From NCBI GenBank assembly GCA_032718565.1, contig JAVGVS010000012.1, positions 2,172,450-2,236,449 on the forward strand: a stretch of DNA of 64,000 nt, read 5' to 3'. Positions 34,850 through 48,829 of this stretch are shown here, in pieces; position 1 is the first letter of the stretch, and every line of letters starts with the position of its first letter. The translations under genes were made by a program, and so were the position numbers. A model generated the notes under the pieces. It was not told where the DNA came from. It ran no database searches and saw only the letters and a program-made list of their open reading frames with translations. Origin of the DNA: Distichodus sexfasciatus. Lineage: Eukaryota; Chordata; Actinopteri; Characiformes; Distichodontidae.

Positions 34850-35680
34850 GGAAAATGATATTTAATTCATCATTTAGTGACCATTTGATTTAGTAATTTC
34901 AAAAATGTACATCACATTTTAGATTTTTATATTAAAGCAATAATATTAAATCTATTCTTAAAAGCCTTAAGATTTTGACTTAACAACAATGAAAAAATAA
35001 GTTACACTTTTTAAACAAGTTATTTTATTTATAACTGCTTCACAGTTCACTTACCAGAGCTCTACATTTTCCATATGGGTACTAAACAATAATTTATTAT
35101 CCACTCATTCATCACCCCAGCCGTCCTCAGGGGAAATGTTTGTGCTGTTCTGACTTGCTGGTTAAGTCGATGGGGTTCGAGAGTTCCGTGTTCCAGCACG
35201 AAGCCGCCAGCGTTTGTGCATCTCGGAGTGGAGGGTAAGATGACAAATGCTCCAGCTCGAGCGCAGTGTGCCCGGGGTTCCCCAGTGATCGAGTGTATGT
35301 TCACTCTACAGCAGAGCAAAACTACACACACTCCCACAGAGGGTAGAAAAGAAACATGAAAGAAATTCACAAAGTCATGCAGCCTCCCTGTACAGGTTAA
35401 CCCAGTATGCAGTTCTAGTAAATAAAGTCCCGGCAGCTTGTGTTCTACCAGTTGTGTGCAAGAAAGGGATAATGTAAAGAAAATAAAAATTATGCAAGAA
35501 TTCACAGATTAAATCACTGGTTTATGATCTGATTTAAATCTAAAATGTCCATTACATCTTTTTTTGGGCTCTTTGTGATTTTATGTACTTACTTTTAACC
35601 TTATTAGAGCTCAACCTGCAAACTGTATGAATTTTTGCACCTTTTAGAAACTTTGTATTGCAATAGCACAAATACACAGA
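34850..35680. other. No gene seen; short CpG-richer patch
   Basis: 35150-35310 is visibly richer in CG dinucleotides than the surroundings (GTTCCAGCACGAAGCCGCCA, CCAGCTCGAGCGCAGTGTGC). A 147-codon minus-strand frame crosses it but shows no domain. Confidence 0.35.
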
Positions 35681-35689
35681 GAACCCTGC

Positions 35690-35880
35690 ATGGGTGAAGG
35701 TGCCAATGAGATACTCATGAGCAAACTACTGCCCCAAAGTACTGCCTTCCGGGCACTGCCAAAAAGATGCCCACCGCTCTTTCACGAATGAGTCAAATGC
35801 ACAGGTCACATTTTGTTGAGGTGCTGTTCTGTGCTGTGTAGTGTTCTCAATGACAAATAATCACTCACTTAAATTCACAA
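35690..35880 (+). repeat. Type A SINE, head missing
   Basis: Body and tail of the family: ATGAGATACTCATGAGCAAA, CACATTTTGTTGAGGTGCTG and CTCAATGACAAATAATCACT. Confidence 0.7.
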
Positions 35881-36454
35881 ATCTTTGAAATCTAAATAAC
35901 TTACATGATGCACTCATCTAAGTTGTGTTTTCATGCAATAAAGTATTCCAAGTGTATCTGATTGTATTTCAGACATCAGCTAATTTCTGTACAGCAAAAT
36001 GCATATATTTTTCATTATAATAACTTTTTCCTTGATCTCCACTACATTTCCATCTGTCCGCCAGCAACAAAAGTCCACAAAATAACAGGATCGATAAGAC
36101 AGACATACTACTGCTCACATTTGTTGTTATGTGTGTACTCTTATTGAGTATTTGCCATTAGTGTTGTGGCTTTGTGACCATACTATACACCACGGTTACA
36201 GCTGCCAGATAGAGTTGGAGGATGGAGTCCCCTTGGTGACGATGGAAGTAAGAATCTGTTTATCAAATTGAATGAATGTGTAAAGCGAAAAGGACAGAGC
36301 TTGCACATTTGTGTGTAACTCTGTACCTTCAAAAAGTCAATTAAACTGTAATGTGATTTGATATAACATTGTTGAAAAATATAGATTTTTATATAATTTT
36401 TAGATTCCTTTGCTTTAAAAGTACCCACAAATATTTAACATGTCTGGATGAAAT

Positions 36455-36602
36455 AGCTTGGATGTAGTTAGGTACTTTTTCTCGTTAGCTTGTAGTTTAG
36501 TTAACCACTTTATTAAAACAATATCTTAGATGTAGCTTAGTAACTTTTAATCAGAGGTAGCTTTGAGGAAGCTTTCATTTAAAAGTAGCTTCCCCAACCA
36601 CA
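36455..36602. repeat. hAT-like MITE fragment
   Basis: TAGCTT/TAGTTA-rich sequence ending GTAGCTTCCCCAACCACAA, resembling the common fish hAT MITE whose end is a GTAGCTTCCCCAACACTG-like sequence. The other end was not found. Confidence 0.45.
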
Positions 36603-37431
36603 ATGTGCAACAGATTCTACAAAACTCCCTGTAAATGTAGCCCACATATAACTTGGCAAGAAAAACATGTCTCCCATCAAAAACATTAGAAAAGCCTGTC
36701 AGCTGGCAATTTCAAACAGCATGCACTCTCCCAAACACAGACAGCTCTTACACACCCGTCCTGCTCCCTGACTCGCTTCCGAAGCGGACAAGAAACTCCA
36801 TCTCCTCACTGCACGTCAAACCTGACCATGGGTTTGAAAGGAGTGCTTGTAGCTCTCTAGCTGCCTGCTGAATCAGAGCCGACCAGTAGGTGACAAGTTC
36901 ACAGTGAGCAAGGAATTGGATGAAAACTGTCATGTTAGATTCACCGCAGCAAGCCAACCTCGCTGCTCGCTTCGTAAGGTGGAGGAGATAAAGGCCTGTG
37001 TTTCTACCCAGTAGTGCGTGTCTCGTTTTGAGGTTGTTTTTTTTGTCGAGATGATTTGAGAAATTATAGAGCACAGCAGGAGGAAAAGTGCTCTGTTTTG
37101 AGGTTGAGAGACAGATGGAGAGGTGCCTACACCCGCTCTGACTCATCTTCAGACTTGATCTGCCTGTGGGAATAAACATGGTTCTTTCTTTTCTTTGGTC
37201 TTCTGGAAAATGTAATCTTTTGTGTTCTGTATGTAGCGCCAAGTGAAGCTACATGGAGCCAGAACTTGCTGGAGTTTCTCACAACTGGCCTCAGTTGCTA
37301 TCTTCAAGAACTCGGCTTGGTTCACGTCTGCGTCAGTTTGTTGTCGATATCTCTGTTAAAATTTCCAGGATACCTCCCACAATTGTAAGCACACCACAAC
37401 ACATCTACTGATGTTACATGTGATGTACAAA
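36603..37431. other. Intergenic, no gene seen
   Basis: It contains a 164-codon minus-strand frame (36748-37242) with no domain, no splice context and no biased composition; I treat it as chance. Confidence 0.45.
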
Positions 37432-37444
37432 TTAGAAAGTGTTT

Positions 37445-37725
37445 CATTCATTCATTTATTGATTCATTCATTCATTCATTATCCAAACCGCTGAATACCT
37501 ATCGGAGTCATGGGGACTGGAGCCTATCCTGGGACTACGGACATGAGGTGGGGACCAACACTGGCTGGGTGCACACACTCACACATCCACACTCTCAGTC
37601 ACACCTTACGTGGACAATTAAGATTCGCCCAACAACCTGTAGTGCTTGCTTTTGGACATGTGGGTAGAAACCGGAGCACCCGGAGAGGGAACACAAACTC
37701 CACACAGAAAGTCCCTATAGCTGAC
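37445..37725 (-). repeat. 5'-truncated LINE (L2-like) insertion with target duplication
   Basis: The plus strand starts with (ATTC)n, then ATTATCCAAACCGCTGAATA, and runs to CACAAACTCCACACAGAAAG, a widespread fish LINE 3' region in reverse. The flanks TTAGAAAGTGTTT (37432-37444) and TTAGAAAGGGTTT (37726-37738) match at 12 of 13 positions. Confidence 0.65.
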
Positions 37726-37739
37726 TTAGAAAGGGTTTT

Positions 37740-39493
37740 CATATGAAGGATTAAATCTTTAACCCTAACCCAGAAATCATAAATATTGCATGAAATGCAG
37801 ATTTTGTGTGTGTTTGTTTGTAAAGTGTGAGAATATACCTAAATGCATAAATATTCTAAACCTGAAACATATTGATACAATGACTTGTGAAATGGCAATC
37901 ATAACAATTGGCCTCATTCACAAACCATTCTTAAGATGAAATTTACACTTACAAACCAGTAACACAGTTGTCATGATGATTCTGACATTTTCCTATGCAA
38001 CAGCAGAATCTATGACTGCTTACACAAATTTTATTGCATGCATGTTTGTGCAAAATGTTATTAGGTTTTCTTCAATTATACAGGTAACTTTTTAAAGAAC
38101 AAATGAAAGAAAAGAAAACTTGAGAAAATATTAGTGAATGAGCCCCAGCTTCACAGATGAACAGTAAAATGTTCATTCATGACCAAATTCAACAAGTCAT
38201 CTGTTTTTGCAATTACAATGCCCTCCTTTCACATGGACACAGGACTGAAGCTGTGAATGCCACTGGATGATCATTGTCATTGCCGCTTGGCCCCAGACTT
38301 TCCCCATCATCAATCAGATCAGCTGGTACAGTTGGTAGCATAACGGTTAGGGTGTTCGCCCCGTTAATATGTGATGTGGAAACTGTCAGAGCTAGTAAAT
38401 CTAGAAATTATGAAAGCCAGTACCTAATATGGCTGTGTGTGTACTTTACAGAATGTTATTTTGTATTATATCTCAACTGAAACAGTATAATCTGAGAGAT
38501 ACATCAGTCAAGCCATGGAAAGCGAATATAATAAAGATTCTTCTCCACTACTGGGCTTGTCCTATAATTTGTACATATACTTACAAACTTTATTTGGCAT
38601 CTCTTTGGCAATAAATCTTTGGGTTTCATCAGTCACATTTTAGTGCATTTGCAAATAAATTTGTTGCAGTCCTTTATATTTAGGTCAGTGAAAGGATCTT
38701 TGAGTCTTTCTTTTGGCACAGAATGCTGTTTAATATTTCATGAGAATTTTGTATTTAATGTCGCATTTTGAGTTTTATTTCCTTTTGATTGCTGCTCAGA
38801 TAAACAGATGCGTCCCAGACTGACATTTACTGCACATTATGAAGTAACATTCTCTGTTCTGTTGATCGCCAACAACTCATTGGTGGAATTAATTATTTGT
38901 CAGTAGATAATGATGAACTGAAATGGTTCATACTGAAAGCTCATGCAATAAACTTCGTCTATGAAATTTGGAGGTATAAATATTAGAATGCAATTGTGTA
39001 ATAAAGTTTTCTTCATGCATTTTGGTAGAATATTTTACTGGAATACAATTCAACCAAATGTGACATATTAAGTTAAATTGGACATTAGAGCAAACACAAA
39101 AAGTCATGCACTCAAAATGATATATAACTCTTTTTGACTTTCAACAGGAAAAATTGGTCACAGTATCACACTCTGCTAGAATAACCAACAATTTTTCCCT
39201 CTAAACTTCAAATACAGCCCCAGCGAGACCCAGTGGGAACTCAGGGAATGTTTCTGATCTCAGACATGAGACAGTCATGGATCAGTGCTCAAGTGTATGT
39301 TGGTGTTTGCAGAATAGCTGAGACATTCACTACCATTTATAGCTCAGATGCCGGGAAAGTGCTCTTAAAGTGATCTTAAGTGTGATATGAGTATCAAATT
39401 TTACTGCAGCCAGAAGTTTAAAAAAGGAAGCCAATATAAGATTCATGAAGGTAATATAAAGTGCTGTGCTTCCAAAGAGAGAGAGACAGAGAG

Positions 39494-39531
<38 letters not shown>

Positions 39532-40489
39532 TAAGATGGAGAGGATGATCACATTCTTTTAACATTAACAGAGAGAATTTTTGATCGCGAGAAAACATGC
39601 GCATTGCGTAGGCACCACGCCTCTCTCAAAGCCGAGAGTCTGTGAGTGCAGCACCGCTTTAAAAATACAGTGTATTCTTCACACAGGCGATGCTGCTGTC
39701 TTTGATCAGAGTTGACACAGCGTTTTGCGGGTGCTCTTTTTTTCCTCCCCCGTTTTAGCATTTGAAGACAAACAATGTCAGCATGCATATGCCTTTTCTA
39801 CCCTTGACTTCTGAAGTTAGACTCACTGCTGGAAGCTACACACATCATAATCTCCCCTCCCACTGAAGATGCCGAGCCCTGTATCTCTAACGTCTCAGAA
39901 GCCAAACACGTTTGACTCTACAAAGTATAACACCTGATGCTGGTCTGTTCTTCACACACAAACTAGTGCTTGGGTTAACCTCACACCTAGCAAATTTGCA
40001 TTTTAAATGTTATTAAATTGTTTTGCTACAGAGTTGCTAGAGCTAGACCGATACAGGATTTTTAAAAGCGATACTGATTTTAGTATTTGAAAATCCGATA
40101 ATTATATACTGTACATACACCCATATTTTATTCCAGAATCTCAGAGCACAAAGATTTACCCTAAGATTTATTATGTAGTTATTTAAGTGTCCTCACCACT
40201 GTAACATGACACAATGCAGATTAATAACAAGTGTAGTAATTTGCACATTTAATGTTAGCATTTTAAAACAAACAATGTCAGGCTAAGTCAAAGCAGGATA
40301 TAAAATAAATAAAAACACAAAAAGTCATCAGTGAGGTAACATATGGACAATGTCACTATGACTCATCTATGTTGAAGGATCATTTCTTTTTTATTGGCAT
40401 CATGTATATTTATATATTTTAATCACCGCCCATTTTACCACCACAATTTATCACCCATCTGAACAGAAAAGAAACTGAATTAACCCTTT
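37740..40489. other. Intergenic; SINE head scrap and GA microsatellite
   Basis: A type A SINE head only (38330-38372, CAGTTGGTAGCATAACGGTT) and a (GA)n run (39478-39528). No exon was recognised; a minus-strand basic frame at 39549-39788 lacks a domain. Confidence 0.5.
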
Positions 40490-40502
40490 GAACTCTGGGC
40501 CA

Positions 40503-40553
40503 CCCCACGACCCGAGTTGGGATTACAGCGGTTTGGAAAATGAATGAATGAAT
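40503..40553 (+). repeat. 51-bp LINE tail insertion with 13-bp perfect target duplication
   Basis: The insert reads CCCCACGACCCGAGTTGGGA through GCGGTTTGGAAAATGAATG with a (TGAA)n tail. GAACTCTGGGCCA is present exactly on both sides (40490-40502 and 40554-40566). Confidence 0.85.
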
Positions 40554-40566
40554 GAACTCTGGGCCA

Positions 40567-43500
40567 TTTTTGAGCGTTTTTGAATCCCTTTATTTATTGG
40601 GCTATAACATTTTAATTCCATACGTTAGCCATTCATGCCTTATGTTGTTTTTTTCAGAAGACCCAGGGCTACTTATTTATGTAATTTTTTGATGTGATAC
40701 TAACAAGTAAAATCTTGATATCATTTTTATAAGCAAATTCTAGTTTTCGCCTAGTGAAATTTTACTTTTTTTCTTATATTTCTACAAGACATTTTTTTCA
40801 GTAGAGATTTAACTTTAGAAATGTGTGGGCTAAAGGTCCACAGCCATTGTTATATATTTTTTTCAATCTGGGACATTCTATGGCTTATTACAATATAAAA
40901 ATAGGTGCTTATTTCCAGACGGAATTTGAATTTGACCTTCCTTGGTATCATTATTACTGTTGAAGAAGTTAGCAGTCTGCCCCAGAGATGTTCCTGATCA
41001 GATGACCTCTAGAATGCAGTCAAACACTATCCCCCAACAGTTACAGACAGACCGACACACACACACACACACACACACTCAGAAAAAGACTCAGGCACAA
41101 AAAGATTCAGGCACAAAATTACACACTATATATTTTATTTACACACACAATATAACTATGTATTTTTGGAGGAATATAAATATATTTATGTAGTAAAATA
41201 GTAAATTTTGTTTTAAAAAAAGGAAATATAATAATTTACAAAAACAAGAACTTAGATAAAAGAATATAAAACAATGCAACAATTTACTAAAATAAGATCT
41301 TACACTATACTATACAGTTACACTGAATCCAATGACAAGTGTGTGGACCATCACGGAAGTCAACGCATGCTGTATTTGCGCCTAAAGTAAATAATATGGA
41401 TGTTTTATGGAGTTTCAGCAGTGAGTTTTTTGTGAGAAACCCTTTAAAATTACTCTTTTTTGCACACATGATTACTCTGGAATAATTTATTGCACAAACA
41501 CGGGACTTAGACGATCGTATAGGGTAAGTCCTCTCGATTTCATTGATATGTGTATCATATTGGGTTCCAAGATATTTTTACTTTCTCAGTTTAGTATCCT
41601 GTCATGCTTGTTACATCAGAAACAGGAGACTGGTAAAATAAATTACCTTGCTTAATATGTTGTATCATTTCAAGGACAAAGAATGAAAATATACATTTCA
41701 AATAAATAAATGTTTTATTTCATTGTGGATACTTAATGGCATTAAAGCGTTTGTACAAAAGCTCTGTATAATTGTTGCAACCAATAATACAAAAAAAAAA
41801 ATTAAATAAGGTCGTCTAAGATGTCAGGTTGGATTTAGAGGTCTTGGGGACACTATAATCCAACCTCAAATCAGATGCCGGTTATGCACATAATTTTGTT
41901 TCTATGAATAGTGGAAGATGACTGGAGGCAGTGCAAAGAGACACTCCAATTTGTAATAATTGCATCACCCTATGGCACTGACCTTGGCCATTGGAAAGGT
42001 GCGGCTATGCATGCCCTGGCCATGGCATCACATGGTCATTCTCTCTGTTTCAATTGACCCATGAGCTCTATAGTTTCCAACATTCATTACAGCAGTTAGA
42101 TTTATAACAACAGTTTGGTGTTCTGTTGTCTCAGACTGTCAGAAGAGGTGAAAAGTAAATCACAACTGGAAGACTTGGACAATAATGCTATGATTATCAC
42201 TGATCTCCAATATAAATTCTTTGACATAGCAAGAATACAGAGCAGACCTTTGCTACAGCCATGTTAACATCTGTAAAATTTTATTCTGAATACATTGTCT
42301 GGACTTTGAAGAATTTGCCTTACTGTTGAGTCAGGACAGATCCTGAGATTTGAGCAAGAAATCCAGTAAGACTAAAGCAATTTTGACTTGATTTATGGTC
42401 AAAGTTCAGAGATACTTACAAGAAACCAAAAACTTCCGGTACCCTAAAACTGATAAGTCAATGTATGTCGGAAAATGAAAAAATACTAATAGCCAATAAT
42501 TAGCCAAGAAAAGAGAGCCATGGTGATTATACTGTGGCAAAGTAATGGATGATGTGTGAGGTTTCTTGTAAGGAATGGATGAGTTTGGAGACAATTTGTG
42601 AAAATGTTCTGGCATTTTCCAGGAATTTAATATTTATGAATAAATGTCAAAATGCAAAAAGAGTTTCTCTAGCAATTTCTCAGGTACATGGCTAATAATA
42701 ATCTCAGCAATGTGCCAGCAGTGCTCAAACGAATGTGTGTCAGCAAAAGAAGTTGCTGTATTGAAACTGGATTCCAGAATTCTGGATTTGAATGAACCTG
42801 GCCAACTCCAGTCAGGAGGAACAGACTTTTAAGGCGTTTTCTGCCTATTTTTCTGAAGAAGGCAAATCTAGAATGAGCTAAATTTGATGTGTGGCAGTAG
42901 CTCAAGAAACCTCAACACCCGAATATTGTAATATTTGGACATTTATAGAGACTGGGGACTGGCAAGGTCAAACCTCCAAGCTCAAAAGAAATGTATCTGG
43001 AAAAACCATACTGATATTCAAGTCTCATTATGGCCTAGATTTACACTGAACAACTGACAATCATGACAAAGAATGTGGGTAAGGAAAAAGCCTGGAGCTA
43101 TGCATGCTTGTGAAATAATTCTAGCCAAGGTTGCAAAAGTGGTGGTGCACAGGGCGACTTTAATGTAAATATTCAAACAGTTCTACTACATCATTATGAC
43201 TTTACACAACCTCTGGCAATGTGTCACAATGGAACAGAACTCAGTTTTGTAAAACACTACATGGTCTATGTAGATTGTACAGTTGAGTGAGTGTGCCAGC
43301 ATGTAAATGCGACAATCCCATGGTCAGATCACAAAAATTTTATAGCCCAAAGGTTTAAATGTTTCTTTTTTTCTTAATCTAGTCACAGGATTTGCTCTGG
43401 CTGGAGGTTAGTGCAATATCCATAAACATGAAAAAGGTTGTGTTGGGGTGCTACTACTTCCCCCACTTCCCTATTGATCAAAGTTGACAGCTACACATGT

Positions 43501-44400
43501 TTAGTAAGGGGAAACATCATCGTGATGTATTTTTGTTGCATTATTTACTAAGTCTAGGCCTTCTAAGGCAGCAGTCCCTGAGGTAATATGTCTCTAGATG
43601 CATTACTTCAGACAAATAACAACCGGCCCAAGATTCCTCCTTCACTTCTGTTATTCACCCCCCTTTCTTCCCTCGCTAACATGCCCATTTGTTGTTATGT
43701 AATATTATATCATATTATGGTCCACAAGCCACTACTGTGAATACAGAATGTGGCTGCGTTGATATGCACAGTTTTCTCATCTAACGGTATGCGTTGGTGA
43801 AAGGGAACAGACTGAATAAATGTAGCATAGAATATGAAAAGTCAAGCATTGTTTGTTCCTATTATTGTGAACAAATGGTGTGTGTTTGTACATTATAGGT
43901 AACGGCACACTCTATAGACAAATGTGTTTTAACTATTGAGCTCTGGGATCTTGGTTCATGCCATGTCTTTTTTTAAATCTTTCTTTTTGTTTGTCAAAAT
44001 CCATGATTGCTTACATTTTTGGTGTGTGTGTGTCAGTGAAAAGGGTTTTAGGTTTTTAGGCAAATACACGATTGTCCCCTAAAAGACTGGAAAAACTGAA
44101 ATTTGTCAGATAGATTTAGCTTTTTAGGATTTTTCTGTATGCAAGGACTGGGTCTCAAAAAAAAAACAAATGCTTTTATAGTGAAGATACAGTATGTAGC
44201 AGAGAAATAATTAAACATTTGTTTATTGCTGCTACTTGTATGTTATCCTTTAGGTGTAGTATTATTTCTTTCACTTCAAACTGCTGCTGATCAGTTTGAT
44301 GCACACATTTAATGCCAGGTGATTTAAATTGCAATCCTCTTCTCTTGACTGCTGCTACAACATTTATGCAATTTTGCACTGTTGCTACATATTTATACAG
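40567..44400. other. Intergenic, no gene seen
   Basis: Contains a (CA)n run at 41056-41079. Otherwise AT-rich single-copy-looking DNA with short open frames and no domain. Confidence 0.5.
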
Positions 44401-44424
44401 CATCTTGACTCTCTTTCTAGTTTA

Positions 44425-44620
44425 AAGTTTAAAGTTTTACATTTATATTGTACTTCTGGTTTAAAGTGTATATTTTATATTCTATTTATATATTTTATTG
44501 TGCCTTATTTTTCCTTGAACCTTGTTCTTTGTTGTTTGCACTGTAGAAGCCATGTCGTCTCATCTCTCTATATACTTGTACAGTATATGAGATTATGAGA
44601 ATAAAGTTTACTTTGACTTT
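44425..44620 (+). repeat. LINE 3'-UTR-like repeat
   Basis: TTGTTCTTTGTTGTTTGCAC followed by GTAGAAGCCATGTCGTCTC, TACTTGTACAGTATATGAGA and AATAAAGTTTACTTTGAC. A related copy lies at 50440-50540 (GGAGCCACGTCATCTTGTCT, GATGACAAAGTTTACTTTAAC). It looks like the polyadenylated 3' end of a retroelement. Confidence 0.5.
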
Positions 44621-44624
44621 GGCA

Positions 44625-44765
44625 CCTACGATCCTGGAGTACTACTGAGCAAGGACCTTAACCCCAAGTTGATGGGAGACTACCCTTGAAATTGGGAAAT
44701 GTAAGTCTCTCTGGATAAGGGCATCTGCTAGATGCCATGAATGTAAATGTAATGTAAGTGTAAAA
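44625..44765 (+). repeat. Type B SINE tail
   Basis: CCTGGAGTACTACTGAGCAA, then TCTCTGGATAAGGGCATCTG and TAGATGCCATGAATGTAAA, matching the 3' part of the type B SINE at 5608. The tRNA-like head is missing. Confidence 0.65.
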
Positions 44766-47700
44766 CATTTTTATCTTTGTAAAAAAACAAACAGGTTATA
44801 GAAATATTTCTTCTTAAGAACGCTTGGTGAATGGGGCCCAAGGTTTCATATTTGGAATGAGTCAGGTTATTTGTCTGTCTGTCTGCCCGCCTGTCTATCT
44901 GTTCACTCCAGCTCAAGGCACAGCAGGCGTGTGTCCCTTCCTCCAGAGCAGGCAGCCTGGGGCAAGTGGAAGAGCTTCCCAGGCTAATTGGCACCTTCTG
45001 AAACACTTCTGGCTAACGATACTGTTGACTGCAGTCTTTGTCAACCCACAAGTCCTGCCTCTGAGAAGAACGGATTTTAAAAAATGTAAAAAAGGCTCAA
45101 ATAAATCTGTGGAAAAGAAATGAGACGAGTCGCTTGTACTCTAATAAATTTGCCCCTTTTGAGTGGATGTTAAATATGGCATTCATAAAGCCTGAAAGGC
45201 AGAATCTGCATTCCAAATAAAGCAATGTACAGAGCTTTATCATAATCAAGGTCGGTAAAGTTTTACGACTCAACCTGTCAAAGGACACACCATGTCACAT
45301 AAAGAGCAACTATAACGTAGCTCTTACATCAGGCACTGATGTCTGGAATATTGCCAAAAAGTAGAACTTTTACGCAAAAAAGAGACTGAAGTCAATCATG
45401 CTACATAAGATCACAGTTGCTCAAAGATTTGCAAGTGACTTCTTTGCATAAAATCTTTAATTAAAAATTCCTGGAAGTGTTCCAAAAGTTATGTAAACTC
45501 TGAAAGACAGAAATCTATAAAACCCTTTTATATGTTTTGCAAATCAATTTGTCATTTTTAACAGTTGGAAACTACTGTTTTCTTAGATGTGTTGTTTAGG
45601 TTATTAGAAACAACAAAACAACTTATAAATAGTGTTACACACAAGTAAACTGTAACCTCCACTGATCCCAGCTATGCCATTGTTGGCAGTACATCACAAA
45701 TGTCAGGTCGACTAATAAATAACAAATGTTTTTATTGAAAGGGAGAATTAACATAGAGAATCTGAAACTTTCTGAACGTACTGGTGCCATTTTTAGTGAA
45801 CATTATACATAATCTATCAGAGACAGTGCGTCCATGGGGAATACAAAAGGTGTGTGTCTGTCTTCTTTGCATGGCTAAGCAGCGCGAGACGTTGTTCTGA
45901 CAACACAGCGCTCACAACATGGTGGAGTCTCATGCTCAGGTAATGAGCTGACATTAAGGAACACTCCTGCAGAAAAATGCAATTAGCTTAAATGCCAAAC
46001 ACACCCCAGTGCTGTCAGAAAAAGAAAAAAAATCTGCATACGACTTGTGTTGTTTACTGCTGTTTGGAAACCCTACTGAAAGAAAAAAAGCAGTTTAGCA
46101 AGCTGATATTAGTTGGTCACCACTTTCTTAAAAATAGGTTTTTGAATGTGTTGGGCACATTTCTTCATGTTGTACTTGTATAACTATGACAAATATTTAA
46201 TCTTGAATAAATATCCAGCATAAAAATTAAGACCTAAAGACAAAAACAAGTAACTTAATGGAACAGATCAACCTAGACATAGAGCAACTTTCTTTGTTAC
46301 CGATTCCTGCTCCAACTGCTGAGTCAGTCTCAGACTGATATTCAATATAGATATCAAATTGGTGCATCCATAGTAACAAATCATCTTAAGCTGGCCCAGT
46401 GTGGACGAGAATGTTGCAGTGCTGCTGTCAACTATCATCTACCACAATTCAATCCATACTGGCACCATCTGCTGTTGGCACTGCCAGAATGTGCTTGTAG
46501 CTTCATGTCTTCTGATTTGTTGCTGTTCTATTGATCTATTTGGCGTCAGATTGAAGTGAGTGTGTGTGACAGAGAGAGAGAAAGTTGGCAGACTGCTCTA
46601 AAACTATTTGTTCTGTTGGATGCTGTGTCCCATTCCAAATGAGCCCAAGCCGATTGGCTGCAAAAGGATCATTTATGGGTAAAGTGTTGGATTTCTCACT
46701 GGCATGAGCTGGAATGACAACATGGCAGAGCACAAGGGTTGTATATACTGCCAAACCACCATGAATCATGCTCAGATTTACAAGATATGTACATTTGACC
46801 GTATTCTTCATCCTGTCACATTTCAAATCCAGAAATACAACCAAAACTCTTAACCCCAATTTGTCATTAGATAAGTGATAAAAGGATAAAATGATAAATA
46901 CCAATCTCCAGCCCATTATCCAATCCACCCTTGCCTTTATTTCCTGCATATTTTGGACTGTCCTCAAACTAGCCATAATGCAGGGTAATATAAGCAGGAC
47001 AGCTACAGTTATGGAATACTAATTTGGCAAAACTTCATAATGTTCTTTCTATTCTTATAGTTAAAATAGTGTTGGTAAATCATATAGTCCTCATAAATTG
47101 GCTGTTGGAGCCATTTTGTGTGCATGAATGTATGAATATTTAGATTTAATATTTCATAACTGTTTGCAATAGAAAGTGGAGATATAATGTTTCTGGAACT
47201 TTCCATAACTTTCCATGTACAGTGTTACGTAATAGAGTTATATTAATATGTATACACGTTAAATGTACTAGTATGTAACAATAGAAGTAATATGTGCCTT
47301 ATTGGATCCTGAAATATATAGGAAGATCCAAGAACGTATAAAACTAGAATTGCGTTAGAGCTGAGAACTCAGGAGCATTACAGTCTTTTGACCGTCACGT
47401 AAAGTATCTTTGTAGTTTTAGGAATTCATCTTTTGCTTGTAAAACTCTAAGTTGTAGTAAAGAAACAAAACAACAAAATAAAATACTGTACTCAAGACTC
47501 TCTTTTGGATATGTGTCGCGGGCAAAGAATCTTCGGAGTTCGAGGCTAGTGAGACAGCGAAAGCTGCACCCACATTGGCCTTTTACAAAAGTATTTAAGA
47601 TATTGGGCCAAAAAGCATTACCTAAACAGAAAATTACTGAGGCTAAGGAGCAGTTTCTTTTTAGGTGAAATTTAAAATTACATCATAAAATAAAAGTATA

Positions 47701-48780
47701 AGTATGCGTTTGAAATGGTAAAAAGAGCCAAAATGAATACAAAATGAACAAGATTTTTTTTTAAAAAGGGAAAAAATATCCATTATTCCAGTTTAGATAA
47801 CCAAGAAATAACACTCTCCCCTCTCTCTTTTGTTACAACAAACACTTTGTTAATAGACTATAAAAGTGACAGCAATCTCCTTTACAACTTTTGAAGCCCA
47901 AAACAATGTTTTTAAAAAATTTTAAATAATACAGTGTTTCAAGCAATATATTTTCTAATGTTTATTTGCTTTTTTACACATATTTATCATTTTGTAAAAC
48001 CAATAAACCTGTTAAAAGAAACTTGCTAAACATTCTTTGGTGGGACTTGAATTAACATTATTGTATTATGAATGAGGCCTTAGAACACTGGGACAGAACA
48101 TAAATTAATGTTTCTGCTCAGAATGAACAGAAATAATAGATATGTTCTGAAGTGCTTCCAGAAAACTAGGACATAGCCCACATTCTCCTCAGGGTCTTCT
48201 GAAGGCATGTCCAGTTTACTTCCATGCAGTCCCACGTACAGCTGCACCTGAGCTGAACTGACATTGTGGTGGCCCTCGGTATTTACGTAACACGTCCTGC
48301 CATACTGTCACTTTAATAAGCACTACAGTGTGGATGAGACAGAAATAATCATGGCGTGAGACCTTGAGAAGCCTCTGTCACACCGTGTGGGGCCATAAAA
48401 CCTGAATGCAGTCAAAGACAAATAATGACGCAAAACTACGTATTGCCGTGTAACATTTGTATGAATGATAACAGACGGGCCAAAAGACAGCTTCTCTTGT
48501 TACAGTAGCATAGGAGTGTGTGAGAAATTCTGATTCACACGGCTGCAACCGGTCACCTCTCAATGTGACAGGGCAGCAGGAAAGTCTTTTCATGAAATTA
48601 AACATAAATGAAATAAATAAATCATGGCTATTCAAAGAACACCAACAAGAATGGTATTTATTATTCATGTATTAAAAATACTTATTTCAAATAAAAATTG
48701 GATCAAGTCATTTGCATTTGATGGAAAAGACTTAGGGCAAATTCTTTGCAATTTTTGTAGTTTAGAAGTACAGTAACATT
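44766..48780. other. Intergenic; possible regulatory patch at 45835-45960
   Basis: No exon was recognised. 45835-45960 is a balanced, non-repetitive patch (TTTGCATGGCTAAGCAGCGC, CAGGTAATGAGCTGACATTA). The rest is AT-rich. Confidence 0.35.
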
Positions 48781-48782
48781 CA

Positions 48783-48829
48783 ACGTAATGGTTAAGGCAT
48801 TCGCCCCCTGTTTTTTTTTTTTTTTTAAC
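48783..48829 (+). repeat. Type A SINE head scrap and poly(T)
   Basis: GTAATGGTTAAGGCATTCGC CCC followed at once by about 17 T; only the head of the SINE is present. Confidence 0.45.

Noticed and set aside
35062..35505. 147-codon minus-strand frame with a hydrophobic start (signal-peptide-like)
   Set aside because: After the hydrophobic start there is no recognisable domain, and it crosses a CpG-rich patch that lengthens chance frames.
36748..37242. 164-codon minus-strand frame as a host gene
   Set aside because: No domain, no splice context and no conserved motif; the length is possible by chance in 64 kb.
46536..46976. 146-codon minus-strand frame
   Set aside because: No domain or exon signals; composition like the surrounding non-coding DNA.
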